NCBI GenBank assembly: GCA_009801085.1
Contig: VNWV01000010.1
Location: 434,001 to 498,000 of the forward strand
DNA length: 64,000 nucleotides
Direction: 5' to 3'
Source of the DNA: Lasiodiplodia sp. COLG20
Lineage: Eukaryota > Ascomycota > Dothideomycetes > Botryosphaeriales > Botryosphaeriaceae
The notes below the pieces were generated by a model. The model was not told where the DNA came from and searched no databases. It was given only the letters and a program-made list of their open reading frames with translations. The translations under genes and the position numbers were made by a program. The number at the start of each line of letters is the position of its first letter. The first letter of the stretch is position 1. Shown one piece after another: positions 30,938 to 41,792 of this stretch.

Positions 30938-33900
30938 ATGGACAGCGCGCGAGACAAGAGCGCCGACGAGAATGTCGTCGTAGACATCAAGTCGCCCTCG
31001 GCCGAGCCGGCCACGCCGTCTTCGTCGTCACAGCCACCGGCTTCCTCTGCCGAGCTTAACGCCGGTGGCGGCGGAGGAGGAGGCGTTGCCGATCCCAAGT
31101 CGAATACCAAAGAGGGCGGCAACAAGTCGGCTGCGGCCGCGGCTAAGGGGAAGAAGGGAAAGGCGGCCGCAGCGGCGAAGAAGAAGAAGGCCGGCGCTTG
31201 CTGCCGCCACACCAAGCATCACGGGACGAAGAAGCGGAGCAAGCACCACGGCAAGAAGAAGTACGTCAGCGACGACGACGAGTCTGATTCCGCGGACAGT
31301 GATGACGAGGACTCCGACGACGAGGGGGAGTCGACGGCGTCGGAGTCGTCGAGTGAGAGTAGCGACGATGAGGACGAGAAGCAGCAGCACCAGCTCAAGT
31401 CGAGGAAAAAGGCCGCCGCGAAGAAGGCCTTGAAGGCGCGGAAGGCGAAGGCGAAGAGCAAGAGCAAGAAGAAGGCCAAGAAGCACGGGAAGAAGTCGAA
31501 GAAGTACGCCTCGTCGTCTTCGTCTTCGTCGTCGTCGTCGTCCGGGGATTCGTCGTCGAGCGAGTCGGATTCAGACAGCGACTCGAGCTCGGCCACCTCC
31601 GAGTCCGAGTCCGAGTCGGAGACCACCAAGCGCCGCTCGCGCCGGCGCCACAGGGCGGCGAAGGCGCGCCGTGCTGCGAGGGAGGCGGCGGACGAGTCGG
31701 ACACGTCGGTGACGGCGGAGGAGGGCTCGGACGACGGGTCGGCGCAGACGGATGACTTGTCGCCTCAGGATCAGAACCAGTTGTTGCTGCTGAAGCAGGA
31801 GCTACAGGCGCAACAGCAGCGTAGAAGAGCACTTGCCCCGCCGGATCCCCTTGATCTTCCGGACCTTTCGAGCTTGCAGAAATTCCACAGTAGCCTCAAG
31901 GCGTTGGAGAAGCTCAAGAAGAAGAACAAGGGTAAGAAGAAGGGAAGGAAGTCTTCTTCATCCGGCAAGCGTGCCAGCACCCTGGAGTTCAAGCGCGTGG
32001 ACGAGCTGTGGGATAGCAAGATCCATAACTACAAGCTCACCGAGAGCGCCGAAGATCCTGCGGACGAGTTCAACGCCTACATTTTCACCGTGCGCAGGAG
32101 GTTCGATTGGGAGAACAAGTACAGGAATACCGTCGTTGACATCAAGTCCAAGCTCCTGAAAGAAGCGTTGCAAGAGGTCATGAAGGATGTGAAGGGCGTC
32201 TCGCTCGTGGAAGAGCAACCTTGCATAGACCCGAACATGCTGTTCCTCTACCTTGAGGAGCTTCGCCGTTTCAGCAAGAAGACGCTGAAGGCGCGAGCAA
32301 AAAAGCAGAAGAAAAAGAAGACCAAGCGGAGGATTAAGATGATGATTGCCCACTGCAAGATCATGATCAGTTATCTAGACGAGGACTACGACGAGACCAA
32401 AAAGACACTCTACCCCATGCTTGAGGCTGGGAACATCACTTTCGATCTTCTGTGGGCACTTTTCAAGCCAAACACTATCGCTTACACCACGACATACGGA
32501 GCTGTTGAGCATCCCCGTTGCTTCAAGGTCGACTACGCCACTAAGGAGTCTTCGTTCATTCGTGGAGACTGGTATTCCATCGAGGGACGTTACCTCGAGT
32601 ACGACGGCAAGACTTTCGGATTGGGAGAGCTTGAGATCAACGTCGATTCCTTCAAGGGCCCTCGTAAGATCACGAGTCTGTCTACCTACCCGCTGCGCTA
32701 CCACAAGGATCCGGATGGCATCAGAACGCAGCTTATCGAGCGCGGCAAGCGCTTTGTCACCATGACCGGCATGAACTACCGCTTCCACAAGGGCCTGGCG
32801 TTCGAGAAGCGGAAAAAGATGGTTCTGAAGCACAACATCAACGGGCGCGTCATGATCGATCCTGCAATCTTCCGCCGCATCAACCCCAACTACCCCATTT
32901 CGGTGATCAAGCCCAAGGACCAGGATGATTTGTACGACTTCGGCAGCTGCGGGTGCAGCGATGACGATTCTGATGACGAAAACAGACCGTACGAGGGCCC
33001 TCAAAATTACGGCGACGACGGGGAGGAGCGGCAGAGGTACAGGTTCAAGGTCGTGTACGACGAGAAGAAGGAAGCGCACTTGGTCCAAGTCCCCGTCGAC
33101 GATGACGGCAACGAGATCAAGACGGAGAACCTGGAGAAGCTGCCGGAGAATGGTGAGGATGCCAATGACGAAAACAAGACGAGGCAGGAGTTCACCGAGG
33201 AGGAGCTCCTGATTGCCTCGCCTGTGGTCCTGGGGTTCGCTTTCTCCGAGAAGCGCTGGATGGAGTTCTCGCTCTCTGCCGTTCGAGACATTGAGTGGAA
33301 TGAAGGTGCTTTCGAGTCCCTCGTGCTTCCGGAGAACCAGAAGTCCATCGTCAAAGCTCTCGTGTCGAGCCACAAGTTCCACGCCGCGCAGACGATTGAC
33401 GACGTTGTTCAAGGCAAGGGCAAGGGTTTGGTCTTCGTGCTGCACGGCCCGCCTGGAGTGGGAAAGACGCTCACTGCCGAGGGCATCGCCGACTACCTCA
33501 AATGCCCCCTCTACGCAGTCAGCGCCGGCGAGCTGGGCACCGACAGCTGGCGCCTGGAGCAAGAGCTGCAGAAGATCATGGACATCGCCCACAGCTGGGG
33601 CGCGATCCTGCTGCTCGACGAAGCCGACGTCTTCCTCGAGCGGCGCCAGGTACACGACATCCACCGCAACGCGCTGGTGTCCATCTTCCTCCGCTTGCTC
33701 GAGTACTTCCAGGGCATCCTCTTCCTGACGACGAACCGGGTCGAGACGTTCGACGACGCGTTCCAGAGCCGGATCCACATGGGGCTGCGCTACGAGGAGC
33801 TGGGCCACAAGGCCAAGCGCGGCATCTGGCAGATCTTCCTCAAGCGCGTGCGCGAGATGGAAAAGGCCGAGATGGCCGACTTTTCGGACGACGACTACAA

Positions 33901-34093
33901 CACGCTCGCGCGCAACGACCTCAACGGGCGCCAGATCAAGAACGCGGTACGCACGGCGCAGGCGCTCGCCGTCAACATGGGCGAGAAGCTCAGCATGGAG
34001 CACATCAAACGCGTGCTGGCTGTGGCTGAGAGCTTCGAGCGTGACCTTAAGGGCGGCACCGGGTACGAGGATGCCATGAGGAGTTATACTTGA
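30938..34093 (+). CDS. Large fungal AAA ATPase with charged low-complexity N-terminus
   Basis: A single exon of 1051 codons. The AAA core is in the C-terminal third: Walker A GPPGVGKT near residue 837, Walker B ILLLDEADVF near 890, and sensor/arginine-finger region LTTNRVETFDDAFQSRIH near 930. A fungal-specific domain precedes it (LIERGKRFVTMTG; RVMIDPAIFRRINPNY; SPVVLGFAFSEKRWMEF), as in the mould family often annotated as DUF7025 + AAA. The first 340 residues are disordered: Ala/Lys-rich, Ser/Asp/Glu-rich acidic runs and Lys-Lys-rich tracts with a CC-Arg-His start (ACCRHTKHHG). Basic and acidic tracts suggest nuclear or RNA-bound location, by inference. Function of this family is not known to me. 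Confidence 0.88.
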   Translation: MDSARDKSADENVVVDIKSPSAEPATPSSSSQPPASSAELNAGGGGGGGVADPKSNTKEGGNKSAAAAAKGKKGKAAAAAKKKKAGACCRHTKHHGTKKRSKHHGKKKYVSDDDESDSADSDDEDSDDEGESTASESSSESSDDEDEKQQHQLKSRKKAAAKKALKARKAKAKSKSKKKAKKHGKKSKKYASSSSSSSSSSSGDSSSSESDSDSDSSSATSESESESETTKRRSRRRHRAAKARRAAREAADESDTSVTAEEGSDDGSAQTDDLSPQDQNQLLLLKQELQAQQQRRRALAPPDPLDLPDLSSLQKFHSSLKALEKLKKKNKGKKKGRKSSSSGKRASTLEFKRVDELWDSKIHNYKLTESAEDPADEFNAYIFTVRRRFDWENKYRNTVVDIKSKLLKEALQEVMKDVKGVSLVEEQPCIDPNMLFLYLEELRRFSKKTLKARAKKQKKKKTKRRIKMMIAHCKIMISYLDEDYDETKKTLYPMLEAGNITFDLLWALFKPNTIAYTTTYGAVEHPRCFKVDYATKESSFIRGDWYSIEGRYLEYDGKTFGLGELEINVDSFKGPRKITSLSTYPLRYHKDPDGIRTQLIERGKRFVTMTGMNYRFHKGLAFEKRKKMVLKHNINGRVMIDPAIFRRINPNYPISVIKPKDQDDLYDFGSCGCSDDDSDDENRPYEGPQNYGDDGEERQRYRFKVVYDEKKEAHLVQVPVDDDGNEIKTENLEKLPENGEDANDENKTRQEFTEEELLIASPVVLGFAFSEKRWMEFSLSAVRDIEWNEGAFESLVLPENQKSIVKALVSSHKFHAAQTIDDVVQGKGKGLVFVLHGPPGVGKTLTAEGIADYLKCPLYAVSAGELGTDSWRLEQELQKIMDIAHSWGAILLLDEADVFLERRQVHDIHRNALVSIFLRLLEYFQGILFLTTNRVETFDDAFQSRIHMGLRYEELGHKAKRGIWQIFLKRVREMEKAEMADFSDDDYNTLARNDLNGRQIKNAVRTAQALAVNMGEKLSMEHIKRVLAVAESFERDLKGGTGYEDAMRSYT
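31230..31700. repeat. Low-complexity Ser/Asp/Glu/Lys codon repeats in the AAA gene
   Basis: Tandem TCG, GAC and AAG codons encode alternating acidic-serine and polylysine tracts (e.g. a run of ten serines near 31510-31545). The repeats produce long spurious open frames in the antisense direction. Confidence 0.85.
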
Positions 34094-37000
34094 TTTCGGT
34101 ATTGGCATCTCCTCTTTCATCTTTTTACTACTTTTCTTATCTCCTTCTATACGGTATTCGGTTTCTCTCCTTTCGTTTCCTTATCGTCCAGCGAGCATGG
34201 GAAGTACGGCTGGTGTTGGAGTGAAAGATGGGTAGGGAATTTTCCCTTCCTCCCTAACGGTTCATTCCTTTCTTTTTTTTTTTCCCACTTTTCTCTCTCA
34301 GTCACTCTCCCCTCTTCTGGAGTCTTCCCTCTATAATCGATGACTCGGTTCGGTTTTCATATATTGGAAAATGGTAGTAGTGTCTAAAGAAAGTCTTGAT
34401 CTTGGTAAAAGGGTTGGTACGGATGATATATGACGAGATGATTGATTTGGGCTTCGGGGAGACTGGGGAAGAAAGGGAAAAATTAGCTAGCTCGCCCTGT
34501 TCGTCGAATGGGTAGCACTCCAATCTCAAATTGAAAGACATTAGGACAGAAAGGTTCTTTGCAGAGGTGGGTTTTATGCCTTTGTGATCTCGTCTGGACG
34601 ATAGCTTCAACTCCCTATCCCTCGCAGCAGCAGCTGAACTTCATTGTAGCACGGCTCCGCACGACTCGTGGTAGAATAGGCAATGGCACTCTTCCCCTAT
34701 AGAGTATGAAGATTTGTAGTGGAAGGTGGAAGATTGTGATCAGGTAAGAGAGCGGCTGCGGATGAGTTCGTTGACGGACCACTTCTTGTCTTGCCAAGGG
34801 GCGGGATAGGTATGAGTGTAGAAAGCTTGGAGGGAGCAGTGTCACCGGAAACGATTGGATGAAAGAACTGTGCGGAGCATAGGGCGCAAGAGGAGCTGTA
34901 TAGAGCGAGAAAGGAGGTGGTAGGTGGGGCAGAGCGGCTTCTGCGGTGATTGGATGGAAAAGGGGGAAGAGGATGGCGAGAGGGAACAGAGGCACTGTGA
35001 TACCTGAACGTGAGGCTGGCACAGGGGTGAGGTAATTGGAGAGAGTTTCTTTGCCCGAGAGTGGTGCGGCATCCGGTAGGGTATTTGTTCGGGCGGTGGC
35101 ACGGCGCTATGCAACAACGCCCGGAGAGCCATCGCGTCCGCGGCATCAGGAATAGATGTCGCGAAGTTAGATGCCGGAGGAGATGAAAAATGATCGCGTG
35201 CTCATGCTGGCTCGATCCGAAGGGTGCCTTCCGCTTGTTGATATCCGTGCTCCGCTTTGGGGCTAGCTCCCGCTACGGCGTTGAGGAACGCCGCACCTTC
35301 TTTCCTTGACACTTCCTCTTCCGCTGTCCACCACGTCCAACTTCGAACCATTCCCAGGCACCACTGCCTTGATCCACCCTACCAACCTGCAGCTCATGAC
35401 ATTCGTGCAAGCAAGACATGGCCAGCGAGATTCCTGATGGCTCAGCAACGCTGCAAGCGACAGCTACTCCGAACTAATTGCGAGCCCCTCCTTCGTGTGG
35501 TATGTCAGCTTTCTGAGTTCAGAAGTTGAGGTATGCGCACGACTGGCCCCTGATTGAACCCTCCGCATGGCTTTTATTGGTTTCCCCACACGGCAAAGCA
35601 GCTCTGCTCCGAGCTCGACTGTGGGGTCAAGTCATCCAACGCCGGCTTCACGATTTGGAATGGAGAGCCCGTCAATGCTGAGAAGAGCGGGGAAGAGGGG
35701 TCGACGAAGCTTGTTGCGTTTTATGGCATTTTGAAATCCACGTGGAAACGGCCGATCCAGCACATCCCCTTGGGGAAGAGGAGGAAACGGGCCGTCAGCA
35801 ACAATTACGATTTTCGGTCGATCACCTGACGGCGCCAGTGTAAACGACGTCGATGTCTCGATCTGTTTCGCTCCATTCACGTGTTGCCTATTTCATCACC
35901 GTCGCCAGATTCGGGTAGTACGGGTTGACGTACTGCGAGTGCACGAGCATGACGTCCATCCAAGCGTAGTAGCACCAGCCTCGACTTTTGGGAAGCTGAT
36001 CCTTCCGAACACCCGGGGCTACCGGAAATAGCGGAAGACAGGTTTCCCGCCGGCATGCTTCTTGCCACAAGTGGTGGAAACGCGGCCCGCCTAGCTAGAG
36101 GCACTGACGCGACTGTGCGTAGGTTCCGCAGGCCGAGACTCGATGCTCGCGAGCCAAGAAGGCACTATCTCTTGCAGCTCTGGGCAGCAATGCGAGGCGG
36201 AGCTTGCAGCAGCGCAGAAAGTGCATTCTGATACAGCGGCATGCTTCCGACTTGGCATTGTGGGTCGAAGAAGCCAACTACACCAAGGACTCGAGGTTTT
36301 AGTTGGGCGAAGCGATCACCATGCCCAGAGATTTGAGGGCATCATGCACAGGGCCGCTCTAAGCATGCTAACCACAGCACCGGAAAGGGGGCGGTACCTG
36401 CACCATGTAAAGCGAGGTTGGGCACTGAAGATCGGTCCAGCGCTTTAATGAGCTTACGCCTGCAGGTAGGGAAGGTGTGCAGTGGGTGGCCCAGAGGCTG
36501 CCCTCGGCTCGTGTTGCAAGATTTCTGACACCGCACAGGAATAGAAGGTCTTGCGTGACGGGGAATGCGGATGATGAAAAGGGCAGGGCGATGATGAAGC
36601 AGCTTAGGATGCGGCCCGGGCAGGGGGAGGGGGAGTCCCGTGCGGATCTGCCGCCCGCCGTGTCGACAAGCGATCGGCGCCGGCCTCCAACACCACCACC
36701 AAGGTATCCCCATCAACGCTGGAGGCAGTGCAGCTCGGGCCCACCGCGTCCGCGGAGCCCGGCCGCCGCCTGGGCGAAACGTCACGGTACGAGCTGGACT
36801 CTGCACACCGACGCCTGCCAAGAGCTCTGTGGATACTGGCCATGCACGAACGCGCAACACCGGCGGAACCTCTTGGCATCAGATGTGTGGCTGCCAAGCC
36901 GCCTGTAGATGGCGATACATGTGTTTCGTTCATTTGCGACACACTGCTTCTCCACCCCCTGCTGCATCTCCTGCCCCTTTCGAACATGGCGGGAAACAAG

Positions 37001-37662
37001 CGGGAGCCGATCGCTGAACAGACCAGCCTATGAGGTAGCCTAGTTCCGCCGAGAAGACGACGTTTTTAGTGCCCTAATTTGAGCCTCCGCCACGCATGCG
37101 CGGACTCCGCCCACCGGGAGTACCGGCCAGCCTACCGCTCCCGCCTCCGCCGCTCCACAACACCATGCTACCCGCCTACCGCGTCTATTGTGCCATCGAC
37201 AAGCTGCCAAATGGAGTTTCGGTACGAGAGTGCGTCTTAGTGTGCCCGTGGGTCCCTCTGCACCCGGCGGCAAGCCTTCTCCCCTTACTTCCAACCATAT
37301 GCCGCACGTCCACCATGACTCTGCGATCGGCGCTCAGCAATGCGTGCCCTTATCTCGCCAAGCAAACAAGTCGCAGTGCCGCTGCCGCGTGCGCCACTCC
37401 CGGGCATGGAAGCTTAGTTGTTTGGCACTATGACCACACCCTAGCGTATTCCATGCTTGTTTTTTGGGCTCGACCGTGAATCCGCGCCAGGAGATCGCTG
37501 TTGCACTTTGACCCAACCTGTCAGTGGAGGGTCCAGCTGGCGTCCTTAAAGGATCAAGATCCGTCAAGAGCCCAGGCCCAGCGTCCATCTGCCGCCTTCG
37601 ACCTTTGTTCGATTTTCTCTTCTTTGCGACCTTCTAGCGTCGCCAAATTATGCGAACACAAG
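34094..37662. other. 3.5-kb gene-poor intergenic region
   Basis: No open frame here shows a family motif or a plausible splice structure on either strand. The part to 34620 is AT-rich and holds a 22-bp half-copy of the foldback repeat. From 35.2 to 37.5 kb several short frames appear in GC-rich DNA; I reject them as chance. The last few hundred bases are the promoter and leader of the DUF1275 gene. Confidence 0.45.
34591..34612. repeat. Half-copy of the foldback repeat
   Basis: These 22 bases match one arm of the inverted repeat at 55977-55998 with a single mismatch (position 34594, T for C). No inverted partner is visible nearby, so this is a solo arm or a decayed copy. Confidence 0.75.
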
Positions 37663-38747
37663 ATGGCCGACCACATCTCTCCCGCTAGCTGCGACTCTCG
37701 CAGGCCTTCGACCTCTGGTACTATTGAGTTCGAGAAGGAGAAAGTCAGAACGCCCGACTTTGGTCAGTGTCCTGAGCCGACTTGTCTGGGCAAACATGCT
37801 AACATGCGCCACAGGCTTGAGCCGAGCCGTTACGCCTGCCTCACTTGAGGCTCAGGGTGAAGCCACATATGACCTCGACGCCGAGCTCCTCACCCTCCCT
37901 CCCTCGAAACGCTGGAGGGCCTACCTCAACCAGCAGATCGCCGTCGATACTCTTCTGGAGCTGGAGCTCTACATGTTGAGTTTCGCTACTGGTATCCAGG
38001 ACGCCATGACCTTCGCTTTCTACGGCGTCTTTTGTTCCAAGCAAACCGGGAACCTCGTCACCATTGCCCTCTCCGCTTTGGACTCCGACGCTGTGGTTCA
38101 GACCGAGACTCACATTGCCACTTCTTTCGTGTCCTTCATCACCGGTGCAGCTTTGTTTGGTCACTTCAACAACTTCATTGGAAAGAAGCGTCGCGGCTGG
38201 TTAATCTTTGTCAACGCCTTGCAATCCATCCTGGTTATCGCCGCCTGTGCCATTAGGAAGATCTCAGTAGACAAGAATGGCATCGATGGAGAACAATCCG
38301 GTCCTGACCCCTTCGCTATCGCAGCCATTGCTCTGCTTGGATTCGCATCTGGTGGCCAGATTTCGCTCGCACTGTCAGTCGGCATGGCTGAGGTGAACAC
38401 TACAATGGTACGTGCTGATGAATATTCACAAGTTGTGCTTTTCTAACTTTGCCGAACAGGTTACTGGCGCTTTGGTCATGCTCTCGCACGACAAGAAGAT
38501 CCTTCACAAACACAACCCAGGCCGCAACCGCAAGCTGTTCTTCATCGGCAGTATCCTTGGCGGTTCGTTCCTCGGTGCCATTGCGAATCGCTTCGCACAC
38601 TCGGCTCTTTCGCTGCTCCTTGTTGCCATCTGCAAGACCGTCGTCACCTTCATGTTCCTTTGCAACCGTGGCATCAATAAGAAGCCTGGATCGTCCGAGA
38701 CCGCTGAGAGCTCTGTGGGCCTGAGTCAGATCCTCTGGGGCGATTGA
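37663..38747 (+). CDS. DUF1275 (YoaK-type) multi-pass membrane protein
   Basis: Three exons (37663-37762, 37815-38407, 38460-38747) give 326 residues. The DUF1275 family is widespread in bacteria and fungi, spans the membrane about six times and has no assigned function. Key blocks are SFATGIQDAMTFAFYGVFCSKQTGNLV, LFGHFNNFIGKKRRGWLI, ALLGFASGGQISLALSVGMAEVNTTMVTGAL (joined at the second intron), KLFFIGSILGGSFLGA and LSLLLVAICKTVVTFMFL. The N-terminal 60 residues are hydrophilic and probably cytoplasmic. Introns were placed where a G of GGC joins DFG-LSRAVTP, and at TTM-VTGALVM. Confidence 0.9.
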
Positions 38748-41700
38748 GTCAACACTTCTGGCCATTCTTTGGGCCAAAACTTAAATACCATGGAGAAGGA
38801 TTCTCCGCCCTGAAACACGGGTCCATGTGGTACACGGGGAGACCAGTGACCAAGCATCTACCCCTTCTGCTGGCTGGTACCAGCGAAGAGCAAAGCACAA
38901 ATCGTCATGTGCGTGGAGACTACATTGGTAGTACAGTTGCCTTAGTGGAACTGGTGCACGCCGACTTCTAGCTGCTGCTTGTTCCACATCTGCCTACTCA
39001 CTTCCCTCTAGTGAGAGCCAGAGACAGGAACATTATGCCTCACTCGGGCCGCACGTTCTTTTCGTGATGGCCAAAAGAAAGTTTTGGCCGTCAGGCTACT
39101 TCCTTCAAATTGCGATGTTCTTTTGAACATCTTACGAGAACGCTACGGGGTGCTGGTACCTTGACTTCTCTGACAATCGTTTCTGCTTTCATTTCATTCG
39201 ACCTCTCATCCTTCATCAACTAAAAGCAAGCGACATGTTTCTTCTCTCGATTTTACTCGTAGCTAGCGCAGGCGTTGGAGTGTTTTATGATTTTTAGACG
39301 TTTAGAGTCTTCAGAAAAAATTGCGCACCAGGCGACGGCGTTGGAAAAGTCTTTTGATTATTATTCACACTCACATATTTTATTATACCCCCATCTTTTT
39401 TGTCACGGTCGCCTTCTTCTCCTGCAACTTTTTCACATTCTGCTTGCTTCTCTTCAGATATATTCTCACCAGATATCCCAACTTCACCAACTCTTTGTCA
39501 CTTCCATCTTCTTTGGAAGTGCTGCTTAGACAAACTACAGCATAAAAAAACATGCAGCTGCTCGCAGCTGGTTTACAAACTTTTGTGCTCAAGTACACTC
39601 CAAAGTCAAACCAATGTGAACACCATGTTATCCCTTCCACTTGGGGCCGGCCAAGACATGCTGACCCACCCATCAGGCATGCCCAGCACAGAGAACGGTC
39701 CCGAGAACGTGCATACGAGCATATGCCTCGCTTCCGTCACGCAGCCAAGACCATCTCTGCAACAAGAGTAGCCAAGGAAAACGCTTTATCCGGATCTACA
39801 AGATACATGTACGCAGTTCTCCGCGGCCAATGTGTCCCAGCCAGGCGGAGTAAGACAACCCGCTCCGGATGAAGTCCTTCCATTCAGTTCCTTTTCCTGT
39901 GCTGCAACCCTCTCCCAATTCGCGTAATTCCCGCTCTCCACTGCCCACTTCGTCTCTCCGAGCATGGGTCCATTGTGAGACGTGCCAAGTCCAAGAATCA
40001 CTCCTCGCTTGAAGTCTTGTCCTTTCGGCTCGTTCCTTCCGCCCCATCTGCTGCTCCCGCCCCCGGCACGCATCGCGCCGTTCCGCTCTATCCATCCCAG
40101 CCCTCTCCACTTGGTTCCCTGATTCCCTGCTTTTTCCTTAACTCCTTACGGTGTGTGATGTGCACTTTCTGCAGAAATGCCTAGCGCCGCTCGGCATTTC
40201 TTACTACCCACATTCCCCACCTGGCTCGCACCTTGTTCAAACCTCGTATCATAGAAGAGAAAGCGCTCCCAGCTGAGGGCTACTTTAAACAAAACATGCA
40301 TCTTAACTCCAGACCTCTGACCTCGCATATGCAGTCATACCCACCCATATTCCACCCACCCACCCCACCACCCACTCATCTCCGTCATATCACATCTTAT
40401 CTCGGTCCGACAGAGAGATAAAGAGATGAAGTGACAAAGAGAGACGACGGGAGGGGCGAGAGCGGACTCCCCGCTCTCACCATTTCCTCCTCTCGGACGC
40501 TCCGAAGGCTGCATTCCCACCCCCCACAGCAAACCCCACTCCTCTTTCCGCCTGCCTTTCCCTCCTTCCACCTCTACCTTAATCCGGACTTGAAACTGCG
40601 CTGTTTTTTTGTTTGCTCGCTTCCCGCCCCGCGGGTTGCTGCTGGTGGGGAGTAGTCGGAAAGCGCGGCGGCCGCGGAACTTGACCTGTCCCACCAGCTT
40701 GCCAGCCAGCCAACCAACAACATTACCGCGATATCCACCAGCCATGCATCGTAGAAGTATCTTTCTCGCTTGCCACACAGCGCTTAGCAGTGTAGCACCT
40801 AACCCAGCCCCCGTCAGCCAGCCAGCACAGCATCACAATCAATTACCTAAACTTCTCGGTAGCTTCGCTTCCGCCGAACTGGATGGAAATGGGGGGGTTT
40901 GCAAGCGAGCTATGTAGCTGGCAGACAAGCTAGCTGGCTAGGTAGTAGCGGGTGGAACACGGGATGGTGGTGGGGTGCCGCGCTGGTTTTTTTTTTTTTT
41001 TTCCCTTGTTTTGGTTGGTTTTCTTTCCCTCCGTTGTCGGAGACCTTCTTTCTTACTACCTCTATAGTATATCTTATTTCTTTCCATTCTGATTCGCTCG
41101 TGAGAAAGTAGGCCAAAAAGGGGTTGAGAAGCAGTGAGACGGGATGGAGGTCCGTCCTTCCACCTCACCAAAGGAGGAAGGGAGAGGGAGGAGGGAAGTG
41201 AGAGTAAGGTTGCATGCAGAAACCAGTAAGCACGCGCTGACAAATTCCGTGAACACCATCACTACGATAAGGCTGCCGTGTCAGAAAACATCATCCCGAG
41301 CGGCATTGCAACGTCAGAAAAAAAGTCCCGCAGTCCGAAAAAAATAATTCCCTCAAGTCAATTTTTTGGATTGATTGGTATCTCCTGTGCCCTCCCCCCC
41401 ATCCATCTAAGAGTACCGCTTCCAAGGTCGCCACCACTCCAGGGCGAGAAAAAAGAATAATCGGCCGATCCCTTACAAAATCAGGAAAAGACGCCAAGAG
41501 AAGTCGTAGAATATGGAAGAAAGGAGATAAAGAGGCAGAAAAAACATAGCACCCATTTTTTGTTGCTGTACTCAGCAAAGACCCGACGCCGGTACCCCGC
41601 CAAAGGGCACACGCATCATGCATGCAACGTGACTTGATGCGAGCCCAGTCCATATGCAAAACAGAATCGAAATAATCAGTGAAGCAGAGTGCCATTGCCT

Positions 41701-41792
41701 CAGTTGTGGCATCAAGTTTTGGCGTTCCGAACCTCCTTTCGGCCTGAAGCTTTGCGGCCTACAGGTGGAGGATCATGCGTGGTGTTAGGGTA
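38748..41792. other. 3-kb convergent intergenic region
   Basis: No gene is seen between the DUF1275 and La genes. The stretch is rich in homopolymers, including an 18-T run near 40986-41003, and pyrimidine tracts. A 20-codon hydrophobic frame at 39235-39297 was noted and rejected. Part may be long 3' untranslated sequence. Confidence 0.45.

Noticed and set aside
32375..34120. 581-codon minus-strand open frame
   Set aside because: It is antisense to the AAA ATPase; the complement of a GC-biased coding exon leaves this frame open. The sense frame carries Walker A and B motifs.
35554..35829. 91-codon plus-strand frame with a natural-looking composition
   Set aside because: No recognisable motif, no connecting exon, and an overlapping open minus-strand frame. 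Transcripts would be needed to revive it.
39235..39297. 20-codon hydrophobic frame resembling a signal peptide
   Set aside because: It is too short, has no continuing exon that I can connect, and lies in a homopolymer-rich gap.
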